DNA from: Numida meleagris | Lineage: Eukaryota > Chordata > Aves > Galliformes > Numididae | Assembly: GCF_002078875.1 (NCBI RefSeq) | Contig: NC_034414.1 | Coordinates: 14,071,484 to 14,135,483, forward strand | Length of the DNA: 64,000 nt | Direction of reading: 5' to 3' | Shown here: positions 1 to 13,488 of the stretch, piece by piece | How the letters are laid out: each line of letters begins with the position of its first letter | Position numbering within the stretch: the first letter of the stretch is position 1 | Notes under the pieces: generated by a model | Databases searched by the model: none | Seen by the model: only the letters and a program-made list of their open reading frames with translations | Told to the model about the DNA's origin: nothing | Position numbers and translations under genes: made by a program

Positions 1-1910
1 ATTCACAGGGGAATATTTACACATGAAATGTTTTTGCACTCGGTGTCTCAGCAAACAGAAAAGGCATGCTTTGTCTAACACTGTATGTCAGCAACAAGGG
101 CCTAATACCGAGTTTTTAGTATGCACGGTTATTATAAATACAGGCATTAATGTACATTAAAAGCTGCCGAATGACTGAGAACTTAAGTAGATTGGATGGT
201 GTCCCTCAAAATGAAATAATCTATATTTGGCTGGTAATTCATTTCTTCTGAGAGGGTATTTGCTTGACTCTGCACATATTCCTCATTGCAGAAATAGCTG
301 GGGTGATTGCTGCCTGGCTCTAACCTCTAGCCAGCTAACCCAGGAGTAAGCGTTAGTGCTGAAAGGCTAGATCTGAGTTTCCATATCCCCACTGAATACA
401 CCTCCAAAAAAATGTCCCAAACAACCTGGATAACAGCTGCAGTGCTCAGAGCTTGCTCACTGGCACAGGGATCTGACTGTATCCAAATTCTCCCCCTGAA
501 GAAAAAGGATTATAACACTCATCATATCTCACTTGTCATCTGTCCGGATTGTAAATGGATTTGAGGCAGGAACTGTCTCTCTCTGTCTACAACAGCCCCA
601 CCACAGTCAAGTTCTAGCCATGTCTGAAACATCACACATCATAACTCTTCTTCCTTTGGACTGAACTGCAGTTTTGCCATGTTTAATTTTGTCCTATCAC
701 TCCTAATGTTATAGCACTTGGCCATACTTCCTCTCTCCTCCATTCTGTTTATTTGTAGAAAGGAAGAAATGCCACAGGATAATGGTTTTGTGCAGGCTTA
801 GGCAGAGTCAAGACATTGCTGGAAAACAAATACTGAGAAAGAGCTGAGACGTTTATTTTCCTGTCGGGACACACTGATGCTAAGATCATGTCCTACCACA
901 GCACATTTCAATGTTGCTGCACCAGTACCATCTCTAGACCCAATCGACCAGTGGCAGTCCAGCTATCCAGCCCTTCAAATAGATTTGCAAGCCCTAGACT
1001 TGGCTATTTCAAACAAGATGCAATGTAGGTGCAGCGGATAAATGGATGAAACTCAATGGAACTCCCCTAAAGAGACCAGCAGGGTCCAAGTCTGCTTTCC
1101 TTTACTATGTGAAGGAACAAACCACTGGCAAGGGACGAGGACATGGTGCTTCTGCGTAAGCTAACAGCATGACCACTACCTCAAGGAGCTCACTGATTCT
1201 GAAGCAACTCATCCACGAGAGTGATTTCCCAACCTATCTCTACCAGATGTCCTTCTTCTGGCTTCCACTGTCCCTGGTCCCACTCCTGGGCACTATGGAA
1301 AAAGAAGAAATGGTCTAGAAAAATATCTCTGCACAAGAAGTGGGCTATGCTGCCACCCCTGCTCAATTGGAAAGCCTGTTCTTACCCCAGCTGCTTCACT
1401 GACTCCTGCCTTACACCACAGCCAAGTGTATTTATCTACCTTGTTTATTTTTGAAAGCAGAATATACTTTACATGTTTTGTACGACCTTGGGTAAAGCAG
1501 CATCGTCCAAGGTTTTCTATCCAGACAGGCCAGTAAAACAACTATCCACAGTTTCCATGAAGACTCTGCCCAGCAGCAAGAAAAGCACTATCAAGAAATC
1601 ATTCAAAAGCACTCAGAAACAGCCACTGGAGTAGATTTAACAGGCTGCGATGTAGGGTCTGTAAAGCATGTTTGATGGAGCATTTTACACTGCTTTAAAT
1701 TTGGAATTCTTTGGAGAGCGTCTGAGGATTTTTAAGAAACAAACACAAGCCTCTTCCTCCATGCACCTATACATACGCACAAAAAGCTCCTTCATCGCAC
1801 AGGAAGTCGGCATCCTGAGGCTCTGACCTCAGCTCCCTCCTTAAGTTTATCAATCATGTTATAGAATCAGTGCACACTGAGCAGTATTTGGGAAGTGGGC
1901 TAGGGTGGGA
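1..1910. other. Unique non-coding DNA, no gene seen
   Basis: Ordinary mixed-composition vertebrate sequence with stops spread through all frames. The only open frames here are under 90 codons and match nothing I recognise. I see no repeat, RNA gene or promoter that I can support. Confidence 0.7.
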
Positions 1911-1983
1911 TTTCCTTTTCTGTCCTCTCCTTCCCTTTCCTTTCCTTTTTTCCTTCCTTTCCTTTCCATCCCTTCCCTCCCCA
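1911..1983. repeat. Pyrimidine-rich low-complexity tract
   Basis: Seventy-odd bases almost entirely C and T, built from loose TTCC/CTTTCC units with only a few purines. It is a degenerate simple repeat. Such tracts are common in vertebrate introns and intergenic DNA, and no function is implied. Confidence 0.85.
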
Positions 1984-4394
1984 TCTAGGGTATTGAAGTA
2001 AGCTGGGATGTGGCTTGGGTAGGATCTAACAAGAGCTCTCAGCTCGCGAAAATGAGGTGCTGTGGTGGTATCTTAATTGGATATTTGGAGTTCCTTTCCC
2101 TGGGGCAGATTCTCAGAATATTTTGAGGTTGTCTCTTTGGAAATATATAATAAAAAGGTCTTTTTGCTGCTTTACAGATTCTTCACGTCCTTGCCTCTCA
2201 GTAATCAAGTGAGAACTAAACAACCAGGCAGGTTAAAACCCCAAAGAGATGAGTCCAAGTTGCAATAGCATGAGCAGGGAAGATGTTCAGTGTCAGCAAA
2301 TCAGTGTAACTCCCTGGCAAGAACAACCCTCCGTGTGTGCTTCAGCTGGAGGGCAGAACCCCACCACCATTCACCTCCAGGGCATTGCCAAAGCCCCCAG
2401 ACAAACCTCCATGCTACAAGGACAAGCAAGCAGCCAGATGTCCATTCTTTATCCCATGACATTTTCACAGAAAAATTGAAATAAATGGGCTGAAGAGATG
2501 TTTTGACTAATTTTCTCAGCTCTCCCTCACTTAGTTATTCCCTTGCACATCCATTCACAGTCACTTTAAAGTCTTCCCGAGCCTCATAACTCAACCTTCT
2601 CAGCTTTCCATGCTCACATGTTCGTACAACATCTCCCACACACTTTCTATGTACTCCAAATGCCTGAGCTTGAGCCTTGTCAATGGAAAGGAAAGGAATT
2701 GCATCTCAGTGCTCAACATGCTGTTAGTTCCTTTCCTGAACCAGGGATACCCTTGACCACAAGCAGAGTGCTTACAGTTTTAATCTGGTGGCAGCTGCCT
2801 TAAATTATGTACCACTGCATCTAAACCAACTGCAGGTTGCTCTGCTTAGCTCAATTTACCAGACATTAAGATGCAAATTAGCAACTGATCCTTAGAAACT
2901 TGCCCTCCTTATAAAGCCACGTTAGCTGCTCCTATTGCTGCCAGTATGCACAGCAGGACTGAGGCATGCTGCTGTGCAGCACAGACCTCTAGCAATCCTG
3001 CTTAGATCTTGTAGTTTATTATACAGTCAGAGATATGCGACTACTTCAGACAAAACAAAATCAGAGCCAAAACTTCACTTAATATCTCCAAAAATCCAAA
3101 TCTTTATTATGAGTCAAAGAAGATTGACTAATTCCATTGATTTTAAACACATTCTTTGTTACTTCCTCTCTGCTGGAAGCAGATACACAAAGGGAAAAAC
3201 CCTTCTGATAATCTTGCAGCCTGACCTAAGCTGTTCTTACAAGATTTCCAGTTTCTGTTCTGGATCAAAGACATGCACTGTGCAGGAGCCATCAGCAGGG
3301 ACAGAACTCAAGACTTTGAGCAGTGAAACCACAGGGTTTGGTGGTTTTTTTTTTTTTGCTTTTGGAGTTAAGGGGCTAATATGGGGTAAATCCTTACAGC
3401 TTCCTTTAAGTACTGGAATTGAGACTGCCAAGAACCGTAGAGACAAATGAGCATAAGGAAACCCAACATACTGACTCATAGATTTGGACACAACATTACA
3501 TCAGTCTTCAACAAGTGGACTTTTCACTTCGGTTGCTGGGAGTGGTCAAGGATGTTGTACATGTTTAGAAATGGACCCTAAAGCCACACATGGTCCCTGA
3601 GAGGTCAGATTACTGTCCTCACTTTAGAGATGAGAATTTGTTGGTACTTGTTTGTAATTGCAGTTTTGGATATCTCTCTGGACCATGTTGAAATCTGCAC
3701 ACCTTCAGTTTACTTCATTGTTTTTCTTCCCATTTTTGTGTTGCTCATCTAGACAAGAAGCTCTCCTCTTGCCTTCTTCTGTACAGCAAAGGATGAAATA
3801 AAACTTTCATGTCAGCTGGAGCCCCTTGGTGCTATTAATAAAAATGATAATAACAAGGGAGGTTTGCAAATTAGCAACCCTTGCTACAAGCTGATACAAC
3901 CAATTTAAAACAAATTGCTCTTGCCTGCTTATAGTGGCTATTTTAATCACTGGTGACTAATGCCTGTGAGGGCTATTCCAAGGTTTGACGTGCCTCAAGC
4001 ACAAGGAAAAAAGGGAAATCTTGTGGGGACCGCAGAGAGGAAGAGGGCGAAGGAAGAAGTTGGCTGAAACCAAAGGTTCATCTCTAAAAAGCAGTCAGTT
4101 CGTACCACCCATTTTGCTGCTGTTGCTGCTGGGGTCACTGGCTAATTCCTCTTTGAATAATAGCATGATTTCTCTTCTTCTGGTGTGAAACTAAGAAAAA
4201 CAGCCACACTCTGGAACGCAAACAAAAGCTACCTGTCCCTTCTTTGGTTATGGAAATGGAGGTCAGCCTTTTTATTTTCAAAGGGGACATAGTAAAGGAG
4301 TTGGAATGCTGCTTGGCACATTACCCGAAAGGAAATCTCTGCTTAAATATTTGACAGGAAGAGAAAAAAAAGAGGACAGGAAACAATGCAAAAT
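1984..4394. other. Unique non-coding DNA with one T13 run
   Basis: No supportable gene. There is a T13 homopolymer at 3345-3357 and an octamer-like ATGCAAAT at 2871-2878. A 171-codon open frame at 2935-3450 begins with TTG, has no recognisable domain and is within chance expectation. Confidence 0.65.
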
Positions 4395-4410
4395 GGGGGG
4401 GTGGGGGGGG
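4395..4410 (+). repeat. G-rich run (G7-T-G8)
   Basis: Seven G residues, one T, then eight G residues, within an otherwise A-rich context. It is a short low-complexity run. It could contribute to a G-quadruplex, but only two uninterrupted G-blocks are present, so this is weak. Confidence 0.8.
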
Positions 4411-4721
4411 AAGGGACCTTCTGCTTCATGCAAGCGCTGCACAGGCAGGAGGAAAAGGGCTGCACTGCACATGAAAGGAAGGCTCACTCTGTCTTTCCAG
4501 AGCACCTTTCTAATGAGTAAAGGAGGTTTCCAACTGGAGAAATGCTGCCAAAGCCACCAAGCATAAGATAAGCCACACGTGTTTACCTAAGCCGATTTTT
4601 CATGGGACAGCTTAAGGTTTACAAGCACTTGTGTCTATCTGACAAAATCTGGATCACATCATTTGAACGCTGTGAAATAAACACCTTTTGAAAAAGTTTG
4701 GAAAAAATAAATTGATTTTTG

Positions 4722-4735
4722 ATATATATATATAT
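4722..4735. repeat. (AT)7 microsatellite
   Basis: Fourteen bases of alternating A and T flanked by T-rich sequence. This is a short dinucleotide repeat that may be polymorphic in length. Confidence 0.85.
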
Positions 4736-7067
4736 TTGTAGGGGACAAAGAGCAACAAAAACATAAAACTAGCAGGTTGGGCACATATGGTCTAGAGCAT
4801 CCAGTCATCATCATTATTTATGTGAAGTCCATCAGATTTGTAATTAACATGGGCATCCGGAACTTCATTGTACTGCATTCCAACAACCAGCAGCAGAAAA
4901 GCTCTTTACTCAGGACATGCCTGGGTAGAAAGCTACCCCTGAGTATCTACTGCTACTTCCCCCAGTACCTCTTAATTCCTTCCATGACAATGGAGGAAAA
5001 CCAGGAACTCTCCAGGACTAAGGTGGTGGAGATACAGCCCTAAAGGTACAGACCGTCTCCCCTGGCAGACAAATACTGTAAATGCTAAGATAAAAAAAAT
5101 AATAAAAATGCAGCATACCACCCTTGGCCTTTGAGGGCTAACGTGCATGGCAGCTTAGCTGCTTTCAAACAGAAAACATGGGGAGAATGACTCAAGTTCT
5201 CTAGTTGGCTTTTCTATTACAGCATTGCAAACACACATATACCTTGTGGCACTGTAAAATATTTACATTCACTCAGGTTTAGCTCTACAATTGGAGGCTC
5301 CAAACAGGACTGATCATAAACAGCTCCTTCTTATTTTTGTTGTTGTTTTGGCTTTGTTCTGTTTGTTTAACAAAGGAGTAACTCTTTTTGGTTTATTGCT
5401 ATTGTGGCTACTGAATATTAACACTGGAAAGCCAGTTGTCTTGTTGCCGTGGACCTATTTCTTAAAGTCTTTTTTTTTTCAGTACGTGTTTGTTTACCAG
5501 TGTGGCTTCAGATTGTTGGCTAAGATCTGTAGACCCCTGGTGTGGCTACAGGAAATATTTCTAAAGTGCTCCTTTTCTGAGAAGCCCGCAGCATAATAGC
5601 CATCTCTTTTCACGAGGCTTCTGCATCAGCTAGTTGCACCAGAAGTGCTTTCTCTGTCTTTTCCCTCCTTTCCTCCTCTCTGTCATCCCTAAAGGCATAT
5701 TTTGGAGGTAGCAAAAATTTCACCTCTTTAAGAGTTGGTAGCTAGGAGCTGTCTCCATCCATCGTGTGCTGGAGCCAAACTGCAAGTCCAGCTTTCACTC
5801 TTGCAGCTCTCGAGTAACTTCACTTGGCTCTTTCAGTTGTTACTGTCTCTATAATTCTCCTTGAACAGTACAGCTGACAGTAGGCTGCCTACATATAGTT
5901 GTGCTTCACAGACCAGACGCAGACCTCCTAAAGAGAAAAAACTGGAAGTTTTGTGAGTGGCCCTGGCTGTGAAAAGACACGTGTTCACTGATAACCATTG
6001 TTCTGGCTTGCAACTTGCCAGGTACTCCTGGGTACAGCACCTTTTGAGGTCTTGCTATCCTCACACAGGTTTTCAAGAGAAGTTGGTGTGCTAAGATGTA
6101 GCATCCATGGTTTCTAAAAGAGTCCTTTGGAAACCATATACCTGTATTTAGGTATAAAAGGAGCTGTTTTGGAAAGCTGGTCTTACTAATAAAGAAAAGT
6201 GGAACTGTTGTTTCCTTAGACATAAAGTGTGACTTTTGCAGATGCTACAAACTCAAATTTTGCTGTTTCATTGAGGCCTGTACTCTGCAACGCGATGATG
6301 AGAACCTGAATTTCCCTCTTTTGTCACCCAAAGATGCAGAGGTTGCATGCGCAGAGCTGTATCAAAACCAGGAGGTTCCAGCTCTAACTCAGCTGAACTT
6401 TCAAAGCTGCCTGAATGATTTGGAAACCTAATTCACATTAAACTTTATGGGAACTGGACATCAAAATTCCCTAGGTGGCTTTGCAAAACACAGCTGTAAC
6501 TAATTGCTGTGCAGAAAGGTTTGGGGAAAAGATTCTGATCTAGAAAAGGAGAGAGCTTTCAATGCCAAAAAGCTTTTGCAATAGATCCTCACATGGAATC
6601 CATGGAGCTGATTCTAGGCTACCACTTCAGTGAAGTAAATGGAGCCATTTTACAACAGCTAATCCTCTCTCTGTAACTCTTCATGCACCTGCAGAGGTTA
6701 TAAACTAAGTGGGAAAAGGAATTTCTTCTGCTGAGTTTCTAGTAATCCCTGCCACTGCAAACTATGGGGCTGATAGGTTGAATAAATCAAAACGACTGAT
6801 GAACAATTCATGCCCAACTCATTCCTATTGAAGAAATTGTCACATTCCATCAGTGAGGCTGGTAAAATCTGTGACCATCTCAACCCTTATCAAGCCTTAA
6901 TTTCTTCTTCCTGTTTTGGCAATAATTTAACGTTAAAGGTCACAGAGTGAAACACTCAGAGTCAGGAAGCGGAGGAGTTCTGATTTGATAACAACATTAT
7001 GTAGCCCCACGAAGCCCCACTTGGTATTTTCTTCTCCTTTGTTCCTTTTCAAGACCACGATCCATCT
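4736..7067. other. Unique non-coding DNA, no gene seen
   Basis: Mixed sequence without a supportable coding region or a young repeat. A short stretch near 6590-6650 vaguely resembles the ATGG-AGC/GATC motifs of the old sauropsid-type repeats seen elsewhere in the window, but it is too degenerate to call. Confidence 0.6.
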
Positions 7068-7126
7068 TCCACTGAAGACAATGGGAGTGTTTCCACTGAA
7101 TTTAATGAGACTTGGATCAGGCCCTA
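7068..7126 (+). repeat. Remnant of an old sauropsid-type interspersed repeat
   Basis: The segment carries a pair of ACTGAA-type blocks around an AATGGGAGTGTTTCC core and ends in a CTTGGATCAGGCCCT-type tail. I recognise this combination as one that recurs in bird, crocodile and turtle non-coding DNA, though I cannot name the family with certainty. Related blocks occur near 38.6, 40.0 and 59.1 kb. It does not encode a protein. Confidence 0.45.
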
Positions 7127-7408
7127 AATGTCAGTATTACTCTATTAATATTTATGCTGTTGGAAGTATGTCAGAAAATATACAGGATGTGCAAAGTGGC
7201 TGAGAGAGCTATAAGAATCATAAATTTTCCTGACTTAGTCATTTCTTCAAAAATCCTTAACATTTCTAATCTAACCATAGTAATAATAAAATAGCAGGAT
7301 TCTAACCTTCTCTTCTTACTGTACAAACTGTAAGCTGAGTTTGCTCTAGAGCTTAAAAATCATCTGCTTTGCAACTCCCATCTAGCTTATGTCCAATCTC
7401 TACCAAAT

Positions 7409-7440
7409 ACACACACATATGTGCATGTGTATATATATAA
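7409..7440. repeat. Short CA/TG/TA alternating tract
   Basis: An imperfect run of alternating purine and pyrimidine: CA units, then ATGTGCATGTGT, then TA units. It contains a 10-bp CACATATGTG palindrome. It is a simple repeat and could adopt a Z-DNA or cruciform structure, with no functional claim. Confidence 0.8.
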
Positions 7441-8361
7441 AAATTATTTTGGAAGTTGCACATTAAGTGGTCAAAATTAAATGACTCAAAACCAACAGGC
7501 TGTATGATTTACAGTGCCTAAAGAACCTTACTTAGCAGCCTCCAAAGAGGGGAGCTGAGCAACTAAAACTGTCATTGCAAGGCACCCACAAACATGACAA
7601 GTGGCAACTACTCTGAAAAGGTTTCTCCAGGCTGTTTTCCTTGGGGTTTCCTCTTGACGTGAGGAAAGAGTCAGCGGTGTGGCAACAAGGGGAGCCTGCT
7701 GGCTTGCCATGGGAATGACTGTCATTGCAGGGTGTGTGGCAACCACAGCGGTCAGACACTCTTCAGGCAGCTGCTCCAACCTCCTCATTGCAGGAGAAGT
7801 GATGGGCAAAACAGTCCCAAAGGCCTGGAATTTCTGTTTTCCTTGACTAAGTCCCCAGCTGGTTGGATTCCTCCCTGCCTCGCCACCCCTTCCCAGCGGG
7901 TAGTGCTTGCCTGAGTGGGTGGAGGAATGCGGACAAGCTCACAGCATAATAGTCAACTGACCACCAGGGCTGTAGAGCAAGGTCACTGGGGAAAAACAGG
8001 CATTGAAGAATGCGTCTGAGCTATGCCCAAGCTATGCGGGAGGAGGCTTTGTCTCCTATGGCACACTGAGCCCAGTCAGTGCCACTGACAGGATGGCAAG
8101 GGGCAGGGAGAAATGACAGGAGGACAACCTGGAATGGGTAGCTCCTGGGTACATCACCTCCTAACTCTGTTAGCTACCCACAGGTTGGTCTAGACTAAAG
8201 GACAGTGTGAAAGAACATGGAAATCACTTACAAATGAGCTACAAAGATGACCAAAAGATTAATACAAGCTAATTCTGGTGTACTGCTGGAGATGCACTGC
8301 TTCCAGTCTCCAGATTAACCCACTGCAGGCTTAGAAACACACTAAGTTAGGAGATAGCATC
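7441..8361. other. Unique non-coding DNA with a weak internal duplication
   Basis: No gene seen. The 12-mer ACTGTCATTGCA occurs at 7568-7579 and again at 7718-7729, exactly 150 bases apart, with looser similarity around it (GTGGCAAC-type blocks). This may be a decayed duplication or coincidence. Confidence 0.5.
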
Positions 8362-8450
8362 ATGCTTGAGGTGGGAAGGGACCTCCAGAAATCACCTTGT
8401 CCAACCTCTACTCATCAGAGTCACCTACAGCCAGTTGCCCAGGATGACAC
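8362..8450 (-). mobile_element. CR1 LINE 3' fragment (degenerate)
   Basis: On the + strand the segment reads as an inverted CR1 tail: a GGTGGGAAGGGACCTCCAG block, then TTGTCCAACCTCTACT, then a TCACCTACAGCCAGTTGCCCA block. These match in order the last part of avian CR1 elements. The terminal ATTCTRTG repeats are eroded. It is 5'-truncated, has no reverse transcriptase sequence and is dead. Its divergence suggests an old insertion. Confidence 0.8.
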
Positions 8451-11400
8451 AATGAACTTCAAGAGAAAGCTCTTCAATGTTGTCTAGCTGTCTGAAAAAG
8501 AAATCCAGGAGACTTTCAATGCCCACAAGACACCTGTGCATATCTAAGCAGTTATCTCAGGGAAACAGGAGCACTGCCTTATGTTTGAAGAGCACAGAAG
8601 TCGAAATGAGAGAAAGCTCTCCCTAACCTCCTCTCTATGATACGGGAAGCAGAACATGAACACGCTTCTACACTCCAGCTTGACCCTTCAACCACTTTCA
8701 TCATTTCTTGAGATTCCTTCATTTCTTGCATCTCTAAACCTTTAGCTATCCAACCCTGAAAGCACAATCCTAGGAGAAGAACATGGGATAGGCTGGGAAG
8801 GGTGGTAGTGCAGGGAAAGCAACCAGAAAATGTGCCTTTGTACATGCACGTCACTACATTCACATCCTGCCAATTAAAACCCCTCTCTCAAATCAGCATT
8901 CTTACCCTGAAGTCTACCAAACATTGCCACCAGAATAGCCAGTTTCTTCTCCTCCCCAGCATTCAGCAGCCTAAAGGGTAAATTTCTCCTTATGTGAGCT
9001 TAAACATGCACACCAAGTTATTTTTTCTAGGCTTATCATTATTTGTTGTTTAACTTGCCCTAGGAGTACCTTGGTTTATTAAATGAAGTAAGGTTTGATG
9101 GCAAAGGTAGTATCTTTTATTGGACCAATTGATATTGCTGACCCTGCCACCTCTCTTTAAGTAGATGATCACAGCCACAGTAATAGTTCCACAACAATTC
9201 ACCTTATCTGTGAGCAGAAATGTCACACAAAACAACTTTTCCTACTGAATCCACAAATAGAGCACTCTCTAAAGAATTCTAGATGCAGGGGAACATTAAA
9301 ACAACCAAACTGCAGAAAATCACTATGTTTCTAACTCAATACCCCGCCTCTAACAGCGACCAACATCAGATAATTCAAAAATGCCAGAAAATCCACAGCT
9401 GGATGGATTATCCTTTGTATCTAGGGGGTGACCTCTTCCTAGGGGCACTTTCCTCTTCTCCTGTGAAGCCAGCAGCCCAACGTCTCAGCTTGAGCCTATC
9501 AATCTAAAGACCTAAATCTGAAAGATCCATTCCTTGAGGGACATTTTTGCTGGGACAAACTTGACAGTCTGAAACTATTTCTCATGTTGCTAAACAGCAG
9601 CCTATGCAAAAACAAAATCTAAGGACTGAAGCGGGGATTTTCAACAGAGCCCAAAATATTTCTCTTGAGATGCTGGGCAGCTTACAACAGCATGGCCTCT
9701 TTGAAATTCCCAGTCCATAGGATGAACGAACAAAACAAGCTTTTGTACAAAACCAGCTATTGTAACGTTACTTTTTATTTTTCAAAGTATAGAGGAGCAA
9801 TTAGTTCCGCAACGCTTTTGGACTAGTGTTTTATCACTCTGGTGATGGGTGAAAGGGCAGGAAGCAGAGGGACAGGATGGAATTTGGACCATGACCCAAG
9901 TCCTGCTAGGACACAGGGGAGGGACACTTTCCAAAAAAGAGAAAACTTTGCCATAGGGGAAGTGATCCGCCTTGCCTCCGTATCCTGTGGATCCAACCTT
10001 CCCCCTGAGCATAACATTTCTTATGAAAATATGCATTGCAGCCTTCTCCAGTCTGCTTCCCACTTCACTATGGCAGAAAAGCTAATCCGTGACAATCTGA
10101 GTTTTACCAAAAATAGATCTACCCCTGCCACTCAGACAATATTAGTGCAGTTAGGGAAGAATCACATTTTGGCCGAAGATTTCCTGTGGAAACAGGAAGA
10201 TGAAGTATTTCATGTGATGGGATGTATCACAGAAAATACCAGCTCTCATGACTGTTAGAAACTGAAGACTAAAGTAATGGCCAAAACAATACAAGGGTTC
10301 ATATCATTTGGGCACAAAGATTTTCCTTCTTCTACAGAGTCAACAGTTCCTTCAGGAGAAAAATCCCAGACCAGTCCTCCTTGCTGCATACCTATTAAAT
10401 GACACCGGTGCTTCAGAAATGCAGTCTTTGGTAATTCTTCCCCATTCTTTTTCATGGAAAAATCTAATTTTATGGATCTTACTTTAGAGCACCTTACAAG
10501 AGCTTGACTCTGAAAGCATTAAACATGATTCAGAAGTCTTGGCTAGAACTAAGTCAAACTTTGAGAAGCTGCTTATATGACTTGGGTTAGTATTTCAGAT
10601 CCTACAACAGTTTATTGCATATGAAAAATATCATTCCCCTTCAAGTGTTCTATTTAAATAAAACTGCCATTTTCAGCAATAATACTTCAGAAGAATTTGT
10701 GCCGAAGACCAAATAAGTCATTTTTTTTCAGTTGTTTTGGAGCTCTTCCACTCCAGCCATTCACTAAGTATTCAGTGAACCTCCCTGAAGTCCTTATCAG
10801 GCTTGACGTTATAACACAACTTTAAACTTGAGGATTTTTGCCTAGTTTTCAGGCTTATGTTGAGACGAACTCAGTGGTCACAGTTAATCTGGACCACCAG
10901 TAGTTCTTTCAGACACTTTCGTTGTTATGAAACATAATATGCAAGGAATTTAAACAAAGGTGATACATCAGCAAACGACCCTCAGACAGCATGATCTCAT
11001 CTCTCAGCCTCTCAGCATTTGGGAACAGGAATGAAATTCGGTGTCCTTTAGCAACAGAACAGCAAAGAAGACAATAGATACCATTTGAAACACAAACATA
11101 CCCTCTCTCAAGCCTGCCACCTCTCTTCCTTTCCTGCCTCACAGAAGTCAGAAACAGACTGTTTACTATCTAATAACTCTATGAAGCAAGAGTTGGGACA
11201 TAAGCAGTCATTTTCCAGTTCAGACATGAAGGCAAATGGTCAAAACCCAATTTTGCAAGCACTAACTGCAGAATTCAAAGAAGTTATCACCGACATAATC
11301 ACAAGCTCTGTTACAATTGGGGCATGGTTTTGGGATGTTCCTATGAGGCAGCTGGAACCATGTAGCCCAAGAGGCATTAGCTCACTAGGGAATTCACTGC

Positions 11401-13450
11401 CAGCCCTCAGCTCTGGCTGCTAACCTAGCACATGAGCTGAGGACCTAGTTTCCCTTCTCAGCCAACATCTGATGTTTAAAGCACTGCAGACCAGGGATTA
11501 TCTATTACTTTGTCTACGACAAAAAATACCCAAGACAATAGAATCCCGATCTTCTTGGGCATCTAAAATCTATTGTAATACAAACCAAAAATTAATGTTT
11601 TCCTGCTGTTACTGAGACTTTGTTTCCATTCGAGGCCTGAACCTGGCTAAGTAGGGGCCTATGAAGGTAGAACAAAGAAGAGAAAGCAGGAGAACTAATG
11701 AAACTTGGCATCCAACATACTTGATGGATCCAACAAGCTTTTCCCATCATTGAGGCTATACATAAGATGATGTCCTTGCATGACTTTTTGTGACTAGGTG
11801 GTAAGATTCATGCCCTCTAATTGCATCTCTCCTCATCAGTTCCAAATTTTCATGCTATGTGTTGGAAATGGATTATCTATGAGATCTCTACCCCTTTTCC
11901 ACATTAGGTTGAAATCAGTTGAAAAGTCCTGAGGAGGGAGATGGAGGAACAGATATACAAGCAGGAGTACAAGTTCATACAGAATACATTTATACAAAGC
12001 TCATTTCCTTAGGAAACTGGGTAAGAAAATACACAAAATCCTCACAGCTTTTGGATGCTGGAATTATATCTGGCCTGGTATGTCTACACCCAACTTCCAA
12101 AGCCATGGAGTTAGGAACATGCCCACTAACGCACACAACAAGAAGTTGTGTCCTGCTATCTCCTTCACAGATGGCATCAGGACACAAAAAGCTGATGTAG
12201 ATATAAAAAATAAAGAGTGGCCTTACCAGAACAGGCTGAAAGTTCACAATTCAGTATCTTGTCTCCAACAGCAGCCGCAATTGACACTCAAGGAGGAATA
12301 AAATTCAGCAGAGGTATTTGGTGCTTTCCTCTGGTGTTCTCTTCCAACAATTTTTGCTCACCAACTTCTTGCAAATACTGCAATCACTATGTTCTTAATC
12401 TCTGTGTATTTCTCACTGATGAACGTCTCCCCTTGAACTCATGTAAACCTGTAAGTGACAGACAAGTTTGTTGGGATACAGGCTTTTCCCTGGGTTTGCT
12501 GAAAATATGGGGCAGTTATAAACTGTAGGTCTTTGGCCTGCTTAGTTCTGCAGCCTGAGAAAGGAAGCAACAGCCATGTCCCATGTCGCTCCTGCTCTCA
12601 TGGGACACACTGGCAGAGAGGAGTTGAGAGGCAGCTCAGCACATGGCAGTCTCAGCAACTCTCAAACTGCACTGAGTCAGGAAGAATTAAACCCATAAAG
12701 TCTTTTAGACACTAGGCAAATCATGAACATATAACAAGAGGCCTTGCCCTTTTGCATTTTAATCTTCCAAGATGAAGCTAAGCTGGTTGAAGTGTTCTCA
12801 TCCAGCATAGGGTACATCCATGAGGGGTTTTCCTGGCACAACCAGGTTAAGCAAGAACTCAATTCCCTGCTGCACTTGAACTCAGAAAGCCAAGTGAGCA
12901 AACCCCTCACATGGAGGTCTGGCTGCAATTCAGCCAAAAAGCAGATATAGGTCCTGAGTGGTGGCTGAACACCTCTGTTAGCTTTCTGTTTGTTCTCCAC
13001 CAGTCTCTCCCCAGACAGGGCCCTGACCCAATTCCCACCGAAGCCCTCAAAGGTGGCCGACCTGGTTTAGGAGCTGGATCGCACCCAGCGTCCAGCCAAG
13101 GGAATGCCACCAGCTGTCCCTCAGCCCAGGGCTCAGCGTAAAGCCATCGGGCCTCCTGCATTCTTCTCCAGCTTAGCAGGCTGTCCAGCACTAGCCCTGG
13201 CACTCACACAGCTGCTCAAATCAGATATCACCATCCGAGCAAGGCATGATTGTCATCGGCCCCCAGCACCTCGACCTCTCCCTCCCAGCAAGCCACAAGA
13301 GCATGCCACATCTTGTGCCCACATTTTCTTTCCTAAGAAAGCCCCGAGAGGCTCCTCTGGCACAGCTCACATTGCTGGTGAACAGCTCCCTCCGGCTTCC
13401 ATGTTTACATCATTGTGGTTGTTAATTTGAGAGAAGCCTTTTATTTTAGA
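8451..13450. other. Unique non-coding DNA, one possible old repeat scrap
   Basis: No supportable gene in five kilobases. At about 9090-9135 the words GGTTTGATGGCAAAGGTAG and TTTTATTGGACCAATTGATA resemble an old sauropsid repeat that contains a 'ccaataaaagatattacct' segment on the other strand; I hold this loosely. A 138-codon frame at 9842-10258 has no recognisable domain. Around 13395-13450 the sequence becomes rich in FOX- and RUNX-like words. Confidence 0.55.
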
Positions 13451-13488
13451 CACCCCCCTCCCCACCCCCTCTCCCTCCACAGGGGGGG
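13451..13488. repeat. C-rich run followed by G7
   Basis: About 29 bases of C with a few T and A residues, then CACA and seven G residues. The C and G blocks could pair over a short loop. It is low complexity and sits inside a stretch that looks like a candidate regulatory element. Confidence 0.75.

Noticed and set aside
2935..3450. 171-codon open frame
   Set aside because: It opens with TTG rather than ATG and contains no motif I can recognise. Its length is within chance expectation.
9090..9135. Scrap of an old sauropsid repeat (ATCTTTTATTGGACCAATTG)
   Set aside because: The similarity covers only about 40 bases and I cannot confirm the family, so it is mentioned only within the background entry.
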